Shown here one piece after another: positions 21,615 to 29,751 of a stretch of DNA of 37,261 bases. Positions within the stretch are counted from its first letter, which is position 1; each line of letters opens with the position of its first letter. Both the position numbers and the translations under genes were made by a program. This DNA comes from Streptomyces tailanensis. GTDB lineage: Bacteria; Actinomycetota; Actinomycetes; Streptomycetales; Streptomycetaceae. Below the pieces are notes generated by a model, which saw nothing but the letters and a program-made list of their open reading frames with translations, was not told the origin of the DNA and ran no database searches. The stretch is from NCBI RefSeq assembly GCF_008386495.1, contig NZ_VTHJ01000080.1:1-37261 (forward strand), read 5' to 3'.

Positions 21615-22571
21615 GTGGCCGCCCGGGACGACAGCCGGCGGGACGCCGAGTACGAAGCGATCGGCTTGGACGGTGCCGAGCACGACGGCGCCGAGTATGA
21701 CGAGTACGACGGCATGGACGCGTTGATGGCCGTACTGATGGACGAACCGCTGCCCGAAAAGGCCCTGGCTGACGCCGAGTTCATGGCCGCCCGGCAGTCG
21801 GCCGCCGCCGACGTCGCCCTGCTGAGGGAGCAGCTGGGGCTGATCGCCGAGGCCCTGGCCGGGACAGCGGAGGAGGCCGGGACAGAGGAAGAGGCGCGGG
21901 CGGAGGCCGCGGGTCCGCCGGGGCGACTCACGGCCGCGCCGCCGGGGGACGCGGCCGGCGCCGAGACGGGCCCCGGGCGCGGGCCCGAGCCCGAGGCGGC
22001 CCCCGTCCCGCCGGTGAGGCCCCTGCCGACGCGGCCCGCCCGCCCCCGGCGCCATCGCCGCGCCCTCTCCCTGGCCTTCGGCACCCTCGCCGCCGCGGCC
22101 GCCGCCACCGTCGTCGTCGGCCTGGGCTGGATCGTCGTGCAGTCGGGCGGCGGGGCCTACACGACGTCGGACTCGGGCGCGGCCCAGTCGGACAGCGCCG
22201 CCGGCAAGAAGGACAGCGGGGGGAACGCCGACGACAGCGGCAGCCTCAGCACCGAGGGTTACGTCGCCTGCGCCCGCCTGATCGTCGAGGGCACCGTCGT
22301 CTCCCTGGAACCCGTCCCCGGCACCCAGCAGGACCGTGTCACCCTCGACGTCGACCGCTACTACAAGCCGGACAAGGGCGCCGACGAGATCGTCTTCCCG
22401 ATGGACGAGGACGTCGACCCCCGCCTGAAGGTGGGCGACCACGTCCTGATCGGCATCCCACGGGACGCCGCCGAGCCGGACATCTGGACCACGGACGAGA
22501 CCGACATCGCCCGGGACCGGGCCTGGATCAAGGAGGCGCTGCCCGGCGCGGCGGGCCTGACGTGCAAGTGA
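21615..22571 (+). CDS. single-span membrane protein, candidate anti-sigma factor
   Basis: This 318-residue protein is encoded immediately after the ECF sigma factor. Residues 1-85 are acidic and helical (YDGMDALMAVLMDEPLPEKA and VALLREQLGLIAEALAG), in the position of an anti-sigma domain. A long Ala/Pro/Glu linker follows, then one membrane span at about 150-172 (LAFGTLAAAAAATVVVGLGW). Outside is a Ser/Gly/Asp-rich stretch and a compact domain with two Cys (YVACARLIVEGTVVSLEPVP and the final LTCK). The domain is beta-rich, with a KVGDHVLIGIPRD strand. No zinc HxxxCxxC motif is seen. Gene coupling is the main reason for the call; a conserved hypothetical membrane protein is the alternative. 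Confidence 0.7.
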   Translation: MAARDDSRRDAEYEAIGLDGAEHDGAEYDEYDGMDALMAVLMDEPLPEKALADAEFMAARQSAAADVALLREQLGLIAEALAGTAEEAGTEEEARAEAAGPPGRLTAAPPGDAAGAETGPGRGPEPEAAPVPPVRPLPTRPARPRRHRRALSLAFGTLAAAAAATVVVGLGWIVVQSGGGAYTTSDSGAAQSDSAAGKKDSGGNADDSGSLSTEGYVACARLIVEGTVVSLEPVPGTQQDRVTLDVDRYYKPDKGADEIVFPMDEDVDPRLKVGDHVLIGIPRDAAEPDIWTTDETDIARDRAWIKEALPGAAGLTCK

Positions 22572-22588
22572 GCCGGCCCACACGGCAA

Positions 22589-22617
22589 ACGGCCCGCCGG
22601 AGAACCCGACGGGCCGT
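22589..22617. terminator. bidirectional terminator
   Basis: ACGGCCCG (22589-22596) pairs with CGGGCCGT (22610-22617). Three more pairs follow inside after one mismatch, leaving a 5-base loop. It lies between the membrane protein and the convergent small-peptide gene. Confidence 0.75.
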
Positions 22618-22640
22618 CGTGAACCGCTGGATCAGTTGGA

Positions 22641-22835
22641 TCAGTCCTGGTCGTCCCACGTCCATGTCACCTTTTCACCGGGGACGACCACCCCGGTGAG
22701 GTCGTCGGCCGCGACGACCGTGCGGTCGGGGGCCGAGGAGCCGACGGGGCTACCGACGACGAGGACCGTCGCGGCGGCACCGAGAGCCAGCAGGGCGAGG
22801 ACGCTCAGGCGCCGTGCCTTCGTCGAGGAATGCAC
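22641..22835 (-). CDS. small exported or membrane-anchored peptide
   Basis: This 64-residue peptide starts at GTG 22835-22833, behind AGAGGA with a 7-base gap. Residues 1-9 are basic (HSSTKARR), 10-28 are hydrophobic (LSVLALLALGAAATVLVVG), and the remainder is a short polar tail ending WTWDDQD. This is a signal-peptide or one-span pattern, although no clear A-x-A cleavage site stands out. The open frame runs further upstream but encodes no family-like sequence. It lies 221 bases downstream of a TrmB/LuxR-type regulator on the same strand and ends at a bidirectional hairpin. I recognise no family. A signalling or cell-surface role is possible but unproven. Confidence 0.6.
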   Translation of the reverse strand: MHSSTKARRLSVLALLALGAAATVLVVGSPVGSSAPDRTVVAADDLTGVVVPGEKVTWTWDDQD

Positions 22836-23056
22836 AACCGTTCCTCTTTCGTGTGGGGGTACAAGGAAGGGCCCCAACGGGGCGTGACCGATCATGGTGG
22901 ATGGGGGCGGTATTCGTGTGCGTCCGCGGTGGCCTCTTGCGGCCATGGCCGGACAGTGCCACATGGCCCGCCCGATCGCGGGTAGCCCTTCCGCTGGGCT
23001 CCGCAGTCGGCCCCTCTCGCCGCACCGGGCACAAGCCCAAGTACATCCAGAAGACC

Positions 23057-24037
23057 CTAGAGCCAGCCCCGGCGTACGGCCTCGGCCCCCGCCTCGAAGC
23101 GGCTCTGTGCATCCAGTCGCTTCATGAGGTCGGACATCAGCCGTCGGATCGTACGCACGGAGAGGCCCAGTTTGCGGGCGATCCCCTGATCCGTCATCCC
23201 CTCGGAGAGCAGTTTCAGCAGAACGCGGTCCCTTTCACTCGCCTCGTTCTCCGCCGCCGGCCGGCTGCCCTCGCCCAGCGGCACGCCCTGCGCCCAGACC
23301 AGCTCGAAGAGCTCCGCGAGGGCCCGTACGACTCCGTGGTAGCGGATGACGAGGGCGCCCTGGCGGCTGTCCTCGGAGTTCACGGGCACGACGGCGACCT
23401 CACGATCGCAGATGATCATCCGCATCGGAAGCGCGGGGACGGTGCGCACCTGACCGCCCATGGAGGTGAGCCAGGTGGCGTACTCGGAGGTGGCGTAGTC
23501 GTTGCGGACGCTGTCGAGGTACACGGACCGCATCCGTACGCCCCGGCCGAAGGACTCCTCGTCCAGCGGGCGGGCCGACTCCAGACCGGCCGCGCTCACG
23601 GCGCCGCCCGGCGTGAAGGTGCAGACCTCGTGCACGGCGTCCCGCGACAACTGCTCCAGCCGGGTACGGACGGCGTCCACGCCGACCAGATGCTCGGCGC
23701 CCCCGGTGTGGCGCAGGCCCAGCGCGGCGTACTCGGCGGTGAGTTCGGCGACGGTGGCCTGCTGTCTCGTCAAGTGGGCGCGCTCGGTGTCCAGTTCGGC
23801 CTCGCGGCGGCGCAGCGCCGGCCTGAGGACGGTCTCCGGGTTCATGGGCAGGAACGTGGTGTCCGTGACCGGGCTGAGCAGGGACAGGTCCGTGAGCCGG
23901 CCCACGGCCGCCTTCACGTCCTGTTCGGGGAGGCCTGTGTACTGCAGGATCTCCTCAAGGGTCCGGGACGGGTTGTCGAGGAGACTCCGGTAGACACGGA
24001 GGGCCTGGGGGTCCGACTCCAGAAACTCGTCCAGCAT
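23057..24037 (-). CDS. LuxR-type regulator with an N-terminal TrmB-like domain
   Basis: This regulator has 326 residues and two DNA-binding-type domains. Residues 8-55 (QALRVYRSLLDNPSRTLEEI, then TGLPEQDVKAAVGRLTDLSL) form a TrmB-like winged helix. A helical linker (83-118) leads to a phospholipase-D-like middle domain. The C-terminal LuxR helix-turn-helix covers about 268-320: KLLSEGMTDQGIARKLGLSV, then RTIRRLMSDLMKRLDAQSRF. No response-regulator receiver domain is present, so the signal is probably a small molecule or an effector protein. ATG 24037-24035 has AAGGGG 6 bases upstream. This architecture is abundant in Streptomyces, often beside small peptides or exported products. A TAGAAT (24077-24072) could be its -10. 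Confidence 0.9.
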   Translation of the reverse strand: MLDEFLESDPQALRVYRSLLDNPSRTLEEILQYTGLPEQDVKAAVGRLTDLSLLSPVTDTTFLPMNPETVLRPALRRREAELDTERAHLTRQQATVAELTAEYAALGLRHTGGAEHLVGVDAVRTRLEQLSRDAVHEVCTFTPGGAVSAAGLESARPLDEESFGRGVRMRSVYLDSVRNDYATSEYATWLTSMGGQVRTVPALPMRMIICDREVAVVPVNSEDSRQGALVIRYHGVVRALAELFELVWAQGVPLGEGSRPAAENEASERDRVLLKLLSEGMTDQGIARKLGLSVRTIRRLMSDLMKRLDAQSRFEAGAEAVRRGWL

Positions 24038-24271
24038 GTCTGTCCCCTTACCTCCCTTTTCGCGGAAGCGAATTCTAGTTCGATCGATGAGGGTTTGACA
24101 GGGGATCCGAGATCTTGGCAGCACAGTGCCATGGCTGGATGCGGCCAGTCGCCAACTCTGGCGTACGGGAAGTTCACAAGCCGAAGATCGTGGCGCAGCG
24201 AAGCGGAGGGGGCGGATGTCACGGGGGTGCACCCGCCCCCTTCGTGGAGAGTTGTTGAGTAACGTCTGTCC

Positions 24272-24733
24272 ATGCGCGAGGAATTGCGGGTGGCGGCCTA
24301 CGCCGTATGCGTACGCGACGGGCAGCTCCTGCTGGCCCGCTGGGTGTCCAGGGAGGGCTATAAACGCTGGACCCTGCCCGGTGGCGGCATGGACCACGGC
24401 GAGGACCCCTACGACACGGTCGTCCGTGAGGTCGAGGAGGAGACCGGCTACGAGGTGGAGCCGACCACTCTCCTCGGCATCGACTCCATCAAACGCGACT
24501 ACCCCCGCCGCCTCGGCGCCCGAGCCGACTTCCACGGCCTGCGCATCCTCTACGAGGCCCACATCACCGCAGGCACCCTCCGCCACGAAACAAACGGCTC
24601 CACAGACATGGCCGCCTGGCACCCCTTGGAGGAGGTGCCCAACCTGGACAGGGTGGGCTTGGTGGACGTAGGCCTGAGCTTGTGGCGAGAACGCCCGCAG
24701 AACGGCCACGTGACGACGCCGGTGAGCATTTAG
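24272..24733 (+). CDS. NUDIX hydrolase
   Basis: This cytoplasmic hydrolase of 153 residues cleaves nucleoside diphosphates linked to another group. The NUDIX box is complete at 38-60: G38-x5-E44-x7-R52-E53-V-x-E56-E57-x-G59, in GGMDHGEDPYDTVVREVEEE followed by TGY. The N-terminal strands (LRVAAYAVCVRDGQLLLARW) and the closing strands (FHGLRILYEAHI, MAAWHPLEEVPNL) fit the family. The substrate cannot be told from the sequence. The ATG at 24272 gives a short N-terminus with no clear ribosome site just upstream (GTAACG). The gene stands alone, between the LuxR-type regulator and a repeat-containing intergenic region. Confidence 0.92.
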   Translation: MREELRVAAYAVCVRDGQLLLARWVSREGYKRWTLPGGGMDHGEDPYDTVVREVEEETGYEVEPTTLLGIDSIKRDYPRRLGARADFHGLRILYEAHITAGTLRHETNGSTDMAAWHPLEEVPNLDRVGLVDVGLSLWRERPQNGHVTTPVSI

Positions 24734-25146
24734 TGGTCGCGGCGGCTCGCCCTGCACTTTGCGACCGGCGGACCGGCGTGGGCCCATGCTTTCAGGGGCG
24801 CGGGGCTGAGTCGATTTGCGGCTCCGCCGCGTGGGCGCGACAAGCCACGACGCACCCGCAGCCACACCAAGACAACCCCCACGGCGAATAGGTGCCCTAC
24901 CCCCTCAGATGAACAACCAGTGACTGTTCCCCAGCCGTACCCCTCACATCCGGGAACCCCCAGTGAACGCACCCGGTACGCAAAGATCCACGTACGGTGA
25001 TCGGCGCCCCCCGTTGCCACCTCGTTAACGTCCAGGCCACCCCGACTGCCAAGCATCCAGTACGAGCGGGAAACCCTCCACGGCCAACCACCGCGGAGCG
25101 GCCCCGCGACCACTGCCGAAGCGTTCGCACTCGGGGAGACCGCGCC
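24734..25146. other. 413-bp intergenic region with a dispersed repeat
   Basis: The left part holds R1 copy 2 (24791-24860). The remainder has no convincing gene: the frame of the downstream phosphoesterase is open upstream from 24997, but its sequence is not family-like. GGGGAG at 25134-25139 is that gene's ribosome site. I see no clear promoter. Confidence 0.4.
24791..24860 (+). repeat. dispersed intergenic repeat R1, copy 2
   Basis: This matches 8231-8302 closely, including GGGGCGCGGGGCTG and GCGGCTCCGCCGCGTGGGCG. The centre and right end have diverged. Confidence 0.75.
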
Positions 25147-26919
25147 ATGTCGCGCATACGCTCAGTCGCTGCCGCCGCCACCAACCCTGACCGCCGGGCC
25201 CTCCTCGCCGCCACCGGCGCGGTGGGCCTCTCGGCGGGCATCGGATTCGCCCTGCGGCCGGAGACCGACGCCCCGGCCGCCACCGCAACCACCGCCGCCG
25301 ACCGCGCGGCCACCGTGTCGCTGTCGAACCGCGAGGCCCAGGCCGCCCCGCTCACGCCGTACACGCGAGGCACGACCCTCGCCTCGGTCGCCGCCCCCCG
25401 CACCTCCTCCGGCTACCGCCGCCTCGGCGACGGCCCGGCCTGGAGCCGGGTCGTACGCGGCGACCTCGCGACCCCCAAGTCGGGCCGCGAGACCCGCCGT
25501 ACGACGCTCGCGTCCTTCGTGCAGTTCACCGACCTGCACGTCGTCGACGTCCAGCACCCGCTGCGCTACGAGTATCTGCGCGCCCAGACCGCCAGCGCCT
25601 GGCGCCCGCAGGAGGCGCTGTCCGTGGCCGGCGCGGTCTCGCTCGTCGAGCGGGTCAACGCGCTGCGCGGAGCGCCCGTCACCGGTTCGCCGCTGCACTT
25701 CGTGATGACGACCGGCGACAACACCGACAACAACTCCAAGACGGAACTGGACTGGTTCCTGAAGGTGATGAGCGGTGGCCGCATCACCCCCAACTCCGGT
25801 GACCCGCGCCGCTACGAGGGCGTCCAGAACAGCGGCCTGAAGCTCTACTGGCAGCCCGACGCGGCCCTGCGCGACGCCGACAAGCAGCTCGGCTTCCCGC
25901 ACCTCGAAGGCTTCCTGGACGCCGCGATCCGCGAGGTCAACAGCCCCGGCCTGAACGTGCCCTGGTACTCCACGGTCGGCAACCACGACTCCCTCCCCGG
26001 CGGCTGCTACGCCCCCGGCGACTCCTTCTTCGCCGACTTCGCGGTCGGCGGCAAGAAGCTGATGACCCTGGACGAGCAGGTCGGCAAGGCCATCTGGGAC
26101 AACGTCAAGAGCGGCGGCGACCCCCGGGGCACCGAGTGGAAGGACCTCATCAAGTCCCAGGCCGAAAAGATGCGTTCGGTCACCCCGGACGAGAACCGCG
26201 CCCCCTTCACGCCTCTGGAGTACCTGAAGGCCCACCTGGACCCGGCCCACCGCGGCTACGGCCCCGTCGGCCACGGCTACTCGCAGGCCAACCTCGACGC
26301 CGGCACCCAGTACTACGCCTTCCGCATCGCCGACGACGTCATCGGCATCAGCCTCGACTCCACCGACCCCGGCGGCCACTACGAGGGCTCGCTGGGCACG
26401 GCCCAGCTCACGTGGCTGGACCGTACGCTGAAGGAGGCGGCCAAGGACGGTTCGTACGCCGTTCTCTTCAGCCACCACACCAGCAAGTCGATGCGCAACC
26501 TGAACAAGGACCCGGCGCGTCCGACGGAGGCCCGGCACGGCGGCGACGAGGTGCTGGCCCTGCTCGGCCGCCACCGCAACGTGCTGGCCTGGGTCAACGG
26601 CCACAGCCACCGCAACCGCATCACCCCGCACTCGTCCGCGAACGGCGGCTCCTTCTGGGAGATCTCCACGGCCTCCCACATCGACTTCCCGCAGCTGGCC
26701 CGGGTGATCGAGCTGGTGGACAACAAGGACGGCACGATCTCCCTGTTCACCACCCTGATCGAGTCGGCGGCCCCGCACGCCACGGACTTCTCGGACCTCT
26801 CACAGACCGGCCTCGCGGCCCTCTACCGCGAGCTGTCCTTCAACGCCCCCGGCCGCCGCGACACCCTCACCGGCACCCCCGGCGACCGCAACACGGAACT
26901 GGTGCTGCGAAAGGGCTGA
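25147..26919 (+). CDS. Tat-exported metallophosphoesterase (TIGR03767-like)
   Basis: This secreted phosphoesterase has 590 residues. The N-terminus is a twin-arginine signal: NPDRRALLAATGAVGLSAG, followed by an Ala/Thr-rich stretch. All metal-binding motifs of the calcineurin-like fold are present: D-x-H in FTDLHVVD, G-D-N-x-x-D in TTGDNTDNN, G-N-H-D in STVGNHDSLPGG, an isolated H in LFSHHTSK, and G-H-S-H in VNGHSHRN. The long insertions and C-terminal region match the actinobacterial TIGR03767 group. ATG 25147 has GGGGAG 7 bases upstream. The substrate is unknown; it could be a phosphodiester or phosphomonoester outside the cell. It is followed 113 bases later by an exported serine hydrolase gene on the same strand. 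Confidence 0.9.
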   Translation: MSRIRSVAAAATNPDRRALLAATGAVGLSAGIGFALRPETDAPAATATTAADRAATVSLSNREAQAAPLTPYTRGTTLASVAAPRTSSGYRRLGDGPAWSRVVRGDLATPKSGRETRRTTLASFVQFTDLHVVDVQHPLRYEYLRAQTASAWRPQEALSVAGAVSLVERVNALRGAPVTGSPLHFVMTTGDNTDNNSKTELDWFLKVMSGGRITPNSGDPRRYEGVQNSGLKLYWQPDAALRDADKQLGFPHLEGFLDAAIREVNSPGLNVPWYSTVGNHDSLPGGCYAPGDSFFADFAVGGKKLMTLDEQVGKAIWDNVKSGGDPRGTEWKDLIKSQAEKMRSVTPDENRAPFTPLEYLKAHLDPAHRGYGPVGHGYSQANLDAGTQYYAFRIADDVIGISLDSTDPGGHYEGSLGTAQLTWLDRTLKEAAKDGSYAVLFSHHTSKSMRNLNKDPARPTEARHGGDEVLALLGRHRNVLAWVNGHSHRNRITPHSSANGGSFWEISTASHIDFPQLARVIELVDNKDGTISLFTTLIESAAPHATDFSDLSQTGLAALYRELSFNAPGRRDTLTGTPGDRNTELVLRKG

Positions 26920-27032
26920 AAACCGCTCAACTGCGCTCCACCCGATCAACCTCGGCGCACACCGCCGTGTCCCCCTTCGCGACCGAACGTTCTCGGAATC
27001 ACCGAGAGCAGGCGAAGCGAAGGGGGAACACC

Positions 27033-28190
27033 ATGCCGGTATCCATACACAGGGGACGCACGCAACTGGTGGCGGCCACGGCGGTGCTCGCGGCGGTGGC
27101 ACTGGCCGCCCCGGCGGCCGCGGCCGCACCCGCCCCGGCCAGAGGCGGCCACAGCGCGACCCGCGAGGCCATGGACACCAACGTGAAGGACGGCGTCGTG
27201 GGCATCGCCCTCCAGGCGAAGGACGGCAGCGGCGTCTGGAAGGCCACCTCGGGCGTCGGCGACCTCAAGTCCGGCGCACCCCGCAACGCCCACGACCGCT
27301 TCCGCGCGGGCAGCATCACAAAGACCTTCGTGGCGACCGTGCTGCTGCAACTGGAGGCGGAGGGCCGGCTGTCCCTGGACGACAAGGTGGAGAAGTGGCT
27401 GCCGGGCGTGGTGCGCGGCAACGGCAATGACGGCCGGAAGATCACACTCCGTCAACTCCTGAACCACACCAGCGGCATCCACAACTACACGAGTGACAAG
27501 GATTTCCAGGAGGCCGTCTTCCTCGCGGAGGGCTTCTACAAGAACCGCTACCGCACCTGGACTCACAAGGAGCTGGTAGGCATCGCGATGAAGCACCAGC
27601 CCGACTTCATCCCCGGCAGCTCCTGGAACTACTCCAACACGAACTACATCCTGGCCGGCATGGTGATCGAGCGGGCCACCGGCAACCGGTACGGCGACGA
27701 GATCCGCCACCGCATCATCGAACCGCTGGCCCTGCGCGGGACGAAGATCCCCGGCACGGACCCGAAGGTGCCGTCACCGCAGAGCCGCGCGTACTCGAAA
27801 CTGGCCGAGACGACGACCGGCAAGACATACGACGTCACGGAATTCAACCCCTCGGCGGCCAACTCGGCGGGCGAACTGGTCTCCAGCCCTGGCGATCTGA
27901 ACCGCTTCTACTCGGCACTGCTGCGCGGCAAGCTCCTGCCGCCGAAGCAACTGGCCGAGATGAAGACCACGATCAAGGCCGACGGCAAGCGCACCGGCTA
28001 CGGCCTCGGCCTCGTCGAAACGCCGCTCTCCTGCGGCATCACCGTCTGGGGCCACAGCGGCGGCATCCACGGCTCCCTCTCCGAATCCGTCACCACCACC
28101 GACGGCAGCCACTCCCTCACCTTCAACTTCAACAGCGACTGGGCGGGCGACAGCGACGCGATCGTGGAAGCGGAGTTCTGCGGCAAGTAG
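27033..28190 (+). CDS. exported serine hydrolase (beta-lactamase / D-Ala-D-Ala carboxypeptidase fold)
   Basis: This 385-residue protein has a Sec signal peptide (basic HRGRTQ, then an Ala/Val-rich core ending AAAAAP, about 1-32). The three catalytic motifs of the class C / R61-like family are present: S94-I-T-K97, Y200-S-N202 and H341-S-G343. The last replaces the K-T-G of many beta-lactamases, as is normal in the DD-peptidase of Streptomyces R61. The nucleophile is S94. The enzyme likely trims cell-wall peptides, or hydrolyses esters or small peptides. AGGGGG lies 5-6 bases before the ATG. The gene ends with a hairpin at 28231-28266. It may be co-transcribed with the phosphoesterase, although the 113-base gap leaves room for its own promoter. 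Confidence 0.93.
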   Translation: MPVSIHRGRTQLVAATAVLAAVALAAPAAAAAPAPARGGHSATREAMDTNVKDGVVGIALQAKDGSGVWKATSGVGDLKSGAPRNAHDRFRAGSITKTFVATVLLQLEAEGRLSLDDKVEKWLPGVVRGNGNDGRKITLRQLLNHTSGIHNYTSDKDFQEAVFLAEGFYKNRYRTWTHKELVGIAMKHQPDFIPGSSWNYSNTNYILAGMVIERATGNRYGDEIRHRIIEPLALRGTKIPGTDPKVPSPQSRAYSKLAETTTGKTYDVTEFNPSAANSAGELVSSPGDLNRFYSALLRGKLLPPKQLAEMKTTIKADGKRTGYGLGLVETPLSCGITVWGHSGGIHGSLSESVTTTDGSHSLTFNFNSDWAGDSDAIVEAEFCGK

Positions 28191-28230
28191 CCGAGGACCG
28201 GAGGGCGACCCCAGGCCGTCTCGTATGCAT

Positions 28231-28266
28231 GGGGAAGGGCCGCCGAACGGGCGGCGTCCCTTCCCC
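28231..28266 (+). terminator. terminator of the serine hydrolase gene
   Basis: GGGGAAGGG (28231-28239) pairs with CCCTTCCCC (28258-28266). Inner CCGCC pairs with GGCGG after a three-base bulge. It lies 40 bases past the stop and also beyond the convergent gene's stop at 28303. Confidence 0.7.
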
Positions 28267-28302
28267 TCCCCTTCTGCTGCCCCGGGTGACCGGGTTACCG
28301 AA

Positions 28303-29367
28303 TCACCGGGGAAGCACCACGACATACGCCGCCGGATCGCGGTCGCACGACGCCATCAACGCCGTACGGACGACGGCCGCCTGCTGCTCCAGTGAGGCGC
28401 GGAGCTTCTTCGGGGTGATGTGGACGACGGTGATGCCGAGCCGCTCCAGAGTCTCGCGCTTGCGGGCGTACTCGGACCAGAGGGCGTCGTCGTCCTCCTG
28501 GCGCGGGGCGCGGGGGAGCTCCACGGCGACGGCGTGCTCGGGCCAGTAGGCGTCGAGGCCGCCGAGGTGAGGGCCGCCGGGGAGGCGGAGGTCCACGTTC
28601 CACACCGGGTCGGGCAGGCCGTACTCGCGGACCATGCGGTACAGATGGTCCTCCGCGATCGCCCGTCCCTCGGCGAGCAACGAGTCCACCGCGTCGACGA
28701 CATGCGGACGGCTCAGCAGCCGCGCCCGCGTCAACTCCCGTACGACCGCGGTCGGTTCGGTGTGGCCGCCGCGTACCGCCTCCGCCAGCAGTCGGCGTAC
28801 GGCACCGGTGTCGGAGAGTTCCGCGACCGCGTCGGCCAGGGCGCGCGGCACCGGGGCGACGGGCACGCCCGTCACGTACGACGGGGTCGGCATGGACGGC
28901 GTACGGATGATCCGGACGCAGCCGACGGTCCGCAGCCGGCGCATGCGCGGGACCAGGACGTCGATCGCGTCCAGGGAGAGCAGTGGGGGAGCGGACGAGA
29001 ACCCGTGCAGCGTCAGGGCCGCCAGGCCCGTGATCACCGCGTCCGTGTAGCGGGGCACCGTGCGCGGCTCGTCGGCGTTCGGCTGCGCCGGGACGCCGAC
29101 GGCCGCGCGGGAAGCCGTCTCGCGGAACGGGGAGCGGGCCGCGTACGACAGCACCGCGTGCAGCCGCTCCTCGGAGGTGGCCGGGCCGGGGTGGAGCAGG
29201 TACACACCCGGGAGGATCTGCTGCCAGGGACCTCCCGGCCGGCACTGCTCGTTCATCTCGGCGGGGGTGACACCCTGCGCACGCAGCTGCGTGGCGGTCA
29301 GCACCCGGCGGTGGACGTCCGCCAGGCGGCGGAGGGGGCGGGGGGAGAGCGGGGTGTTGTGGTTCAT
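28303..29367 (-). CDS. AbiEi/DUF559-like protein, orphan
   Basis: This 354-residue protein has an N-terminal winged-helix segment of the AbiEi antitoxin type (VLTATQLRAQGVTPAEMNEQ, then QILPGVYLLHPGPATSEERL). The centre contains LAALTLHGFSS and an IRIIRTPSM-like strand. The C-terminus resembles a DUF559/Vsr-like restriction-endonuclease fold: GGLDAYWPEHAVAVELPRAP, then the helix EYARKRETLERLGITVVHIT. In that fold the D of LDAYW and the E of VEL would be metal ligands, but the following (D/T) of ELDxR is missing here. No AbiEii partner or nuclease operon is adjacent. ATG 29367-29365 lacks a clear ribosome site. This orphan architecture is common in Streptomyces; its function is unknown. Confidence 0.7.
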   Translation of the reverse strand: MNHNTPLSPRPLRRLADVHRRVLTATQLRAQGVTPAEMNEQCRPGGPWQQILPGVYLLHPGPATSEERLHAVLSYAARSPFRETASRAAVGVPAQPNADEPRTVPRYTDAVITGLAALTLHGFSSAPPLLSLDAIDVLVPRMRRLRTVGCVRIIRTPSMPTPSYVTGVPVAPVPRALADAVAELSDTGAVRRLLAEAVRGGHTEPTAVVRELTRARLLSRPHVVDAVDSLLAEGRAIAEDHLYRMVREYGLPDPVWNVDLRLPGGPHLGGLDAYWPEHAVAVELPRAPRQEDDDALWSEYARKRETLERLGITVVHITPKKLRASLEQQAAVVRTALMASCDRDPAAYVVVLPR

Positions 29368-29407
29368 GACCGGCAGATTCCCGCACCTCGACCGCCCGAT
29401 GGCCGTT

Positions 29408-29436
29408 GTTACAACCCCATCGACAAATCCGGACAA
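29408..29436 (-). promoter_or_regulatory. possible promoter of the AbiEi/DUF559-like gene
   Basis: On the minus strand, TTGTCC (29436-29431) and TGTAAC (29413-29408) are 17 bases apart, 41 bases before the start codon. Confidence 0.4.
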
Positions 29437-29550
29437 GACCACACTAAAGTACGTGCGTTCGACTGTCGATACCCGCTGGTCCGCCCCCGATTCAGAAAAG
29501 GTTACGGCCCCGAATACCCGAATTCCGTAACGCGCAACCCGTCGCCCCAA

Positions 29551-29590
29551 CTGCGGGCAATCGTGCCGCTGGGGCGATGGGGGCACCTCC
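29551..29590 (-). repeat. dispersed intergenic repeat R2, copy 2
   Basis: This is the inverse of 8148-8187, about 36 of 40 bases identical when complemented. Confidence 0.7.
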
Positions 29591-29623
29591 CGCTCATGGG
29601 GGTCCCTCCCGCTCGAGCGAAGT

Positions 29624-29655
29624 CGAGAGTGGGGGAGAAGCCGAGAGTGGGGGAG
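29624..29655 (+). repeat. short direct repeat
   Basis: CGAGAGTGGGGGAG occurs at 29624-29637 and 29642-29655 with an 18-base period. The G-rich tract begins beside the CTCGA/TCGAG hairpin. Confidence 0.7.
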
Positions 29656-29751
29656 GGTGGGCGCAGCGGCACCTCGTAGCGCCGAGTCGCGCAGCCCACC
29701 CCCGCCCAGCCCCAGCTGCCGGGTGCCCAACGCACGGAGGCTCAGCGGCAC

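Larger units (their letters stand above)
29437..29751. other. gene-free tract rich in repeats, upstream of the AbiEi-like gene and downstream of pepN copy 2
   Basis: No gene is seen. An inverted repeat, GTTACGG (29501-29507) / CCGTAAC (29525-29531), comes first. Repeat R2 copy 2 follows at 29551-29590. Then come a CTCGA-GCGAAG-TCGAG hairpin (29612-29627) and an 18-bp-period direct repeat with CGAGAGTGGGGGAG at 29624 and 29642. These hairpins may end transcription of the aminopeptidase gene. Confidence 0.6.
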
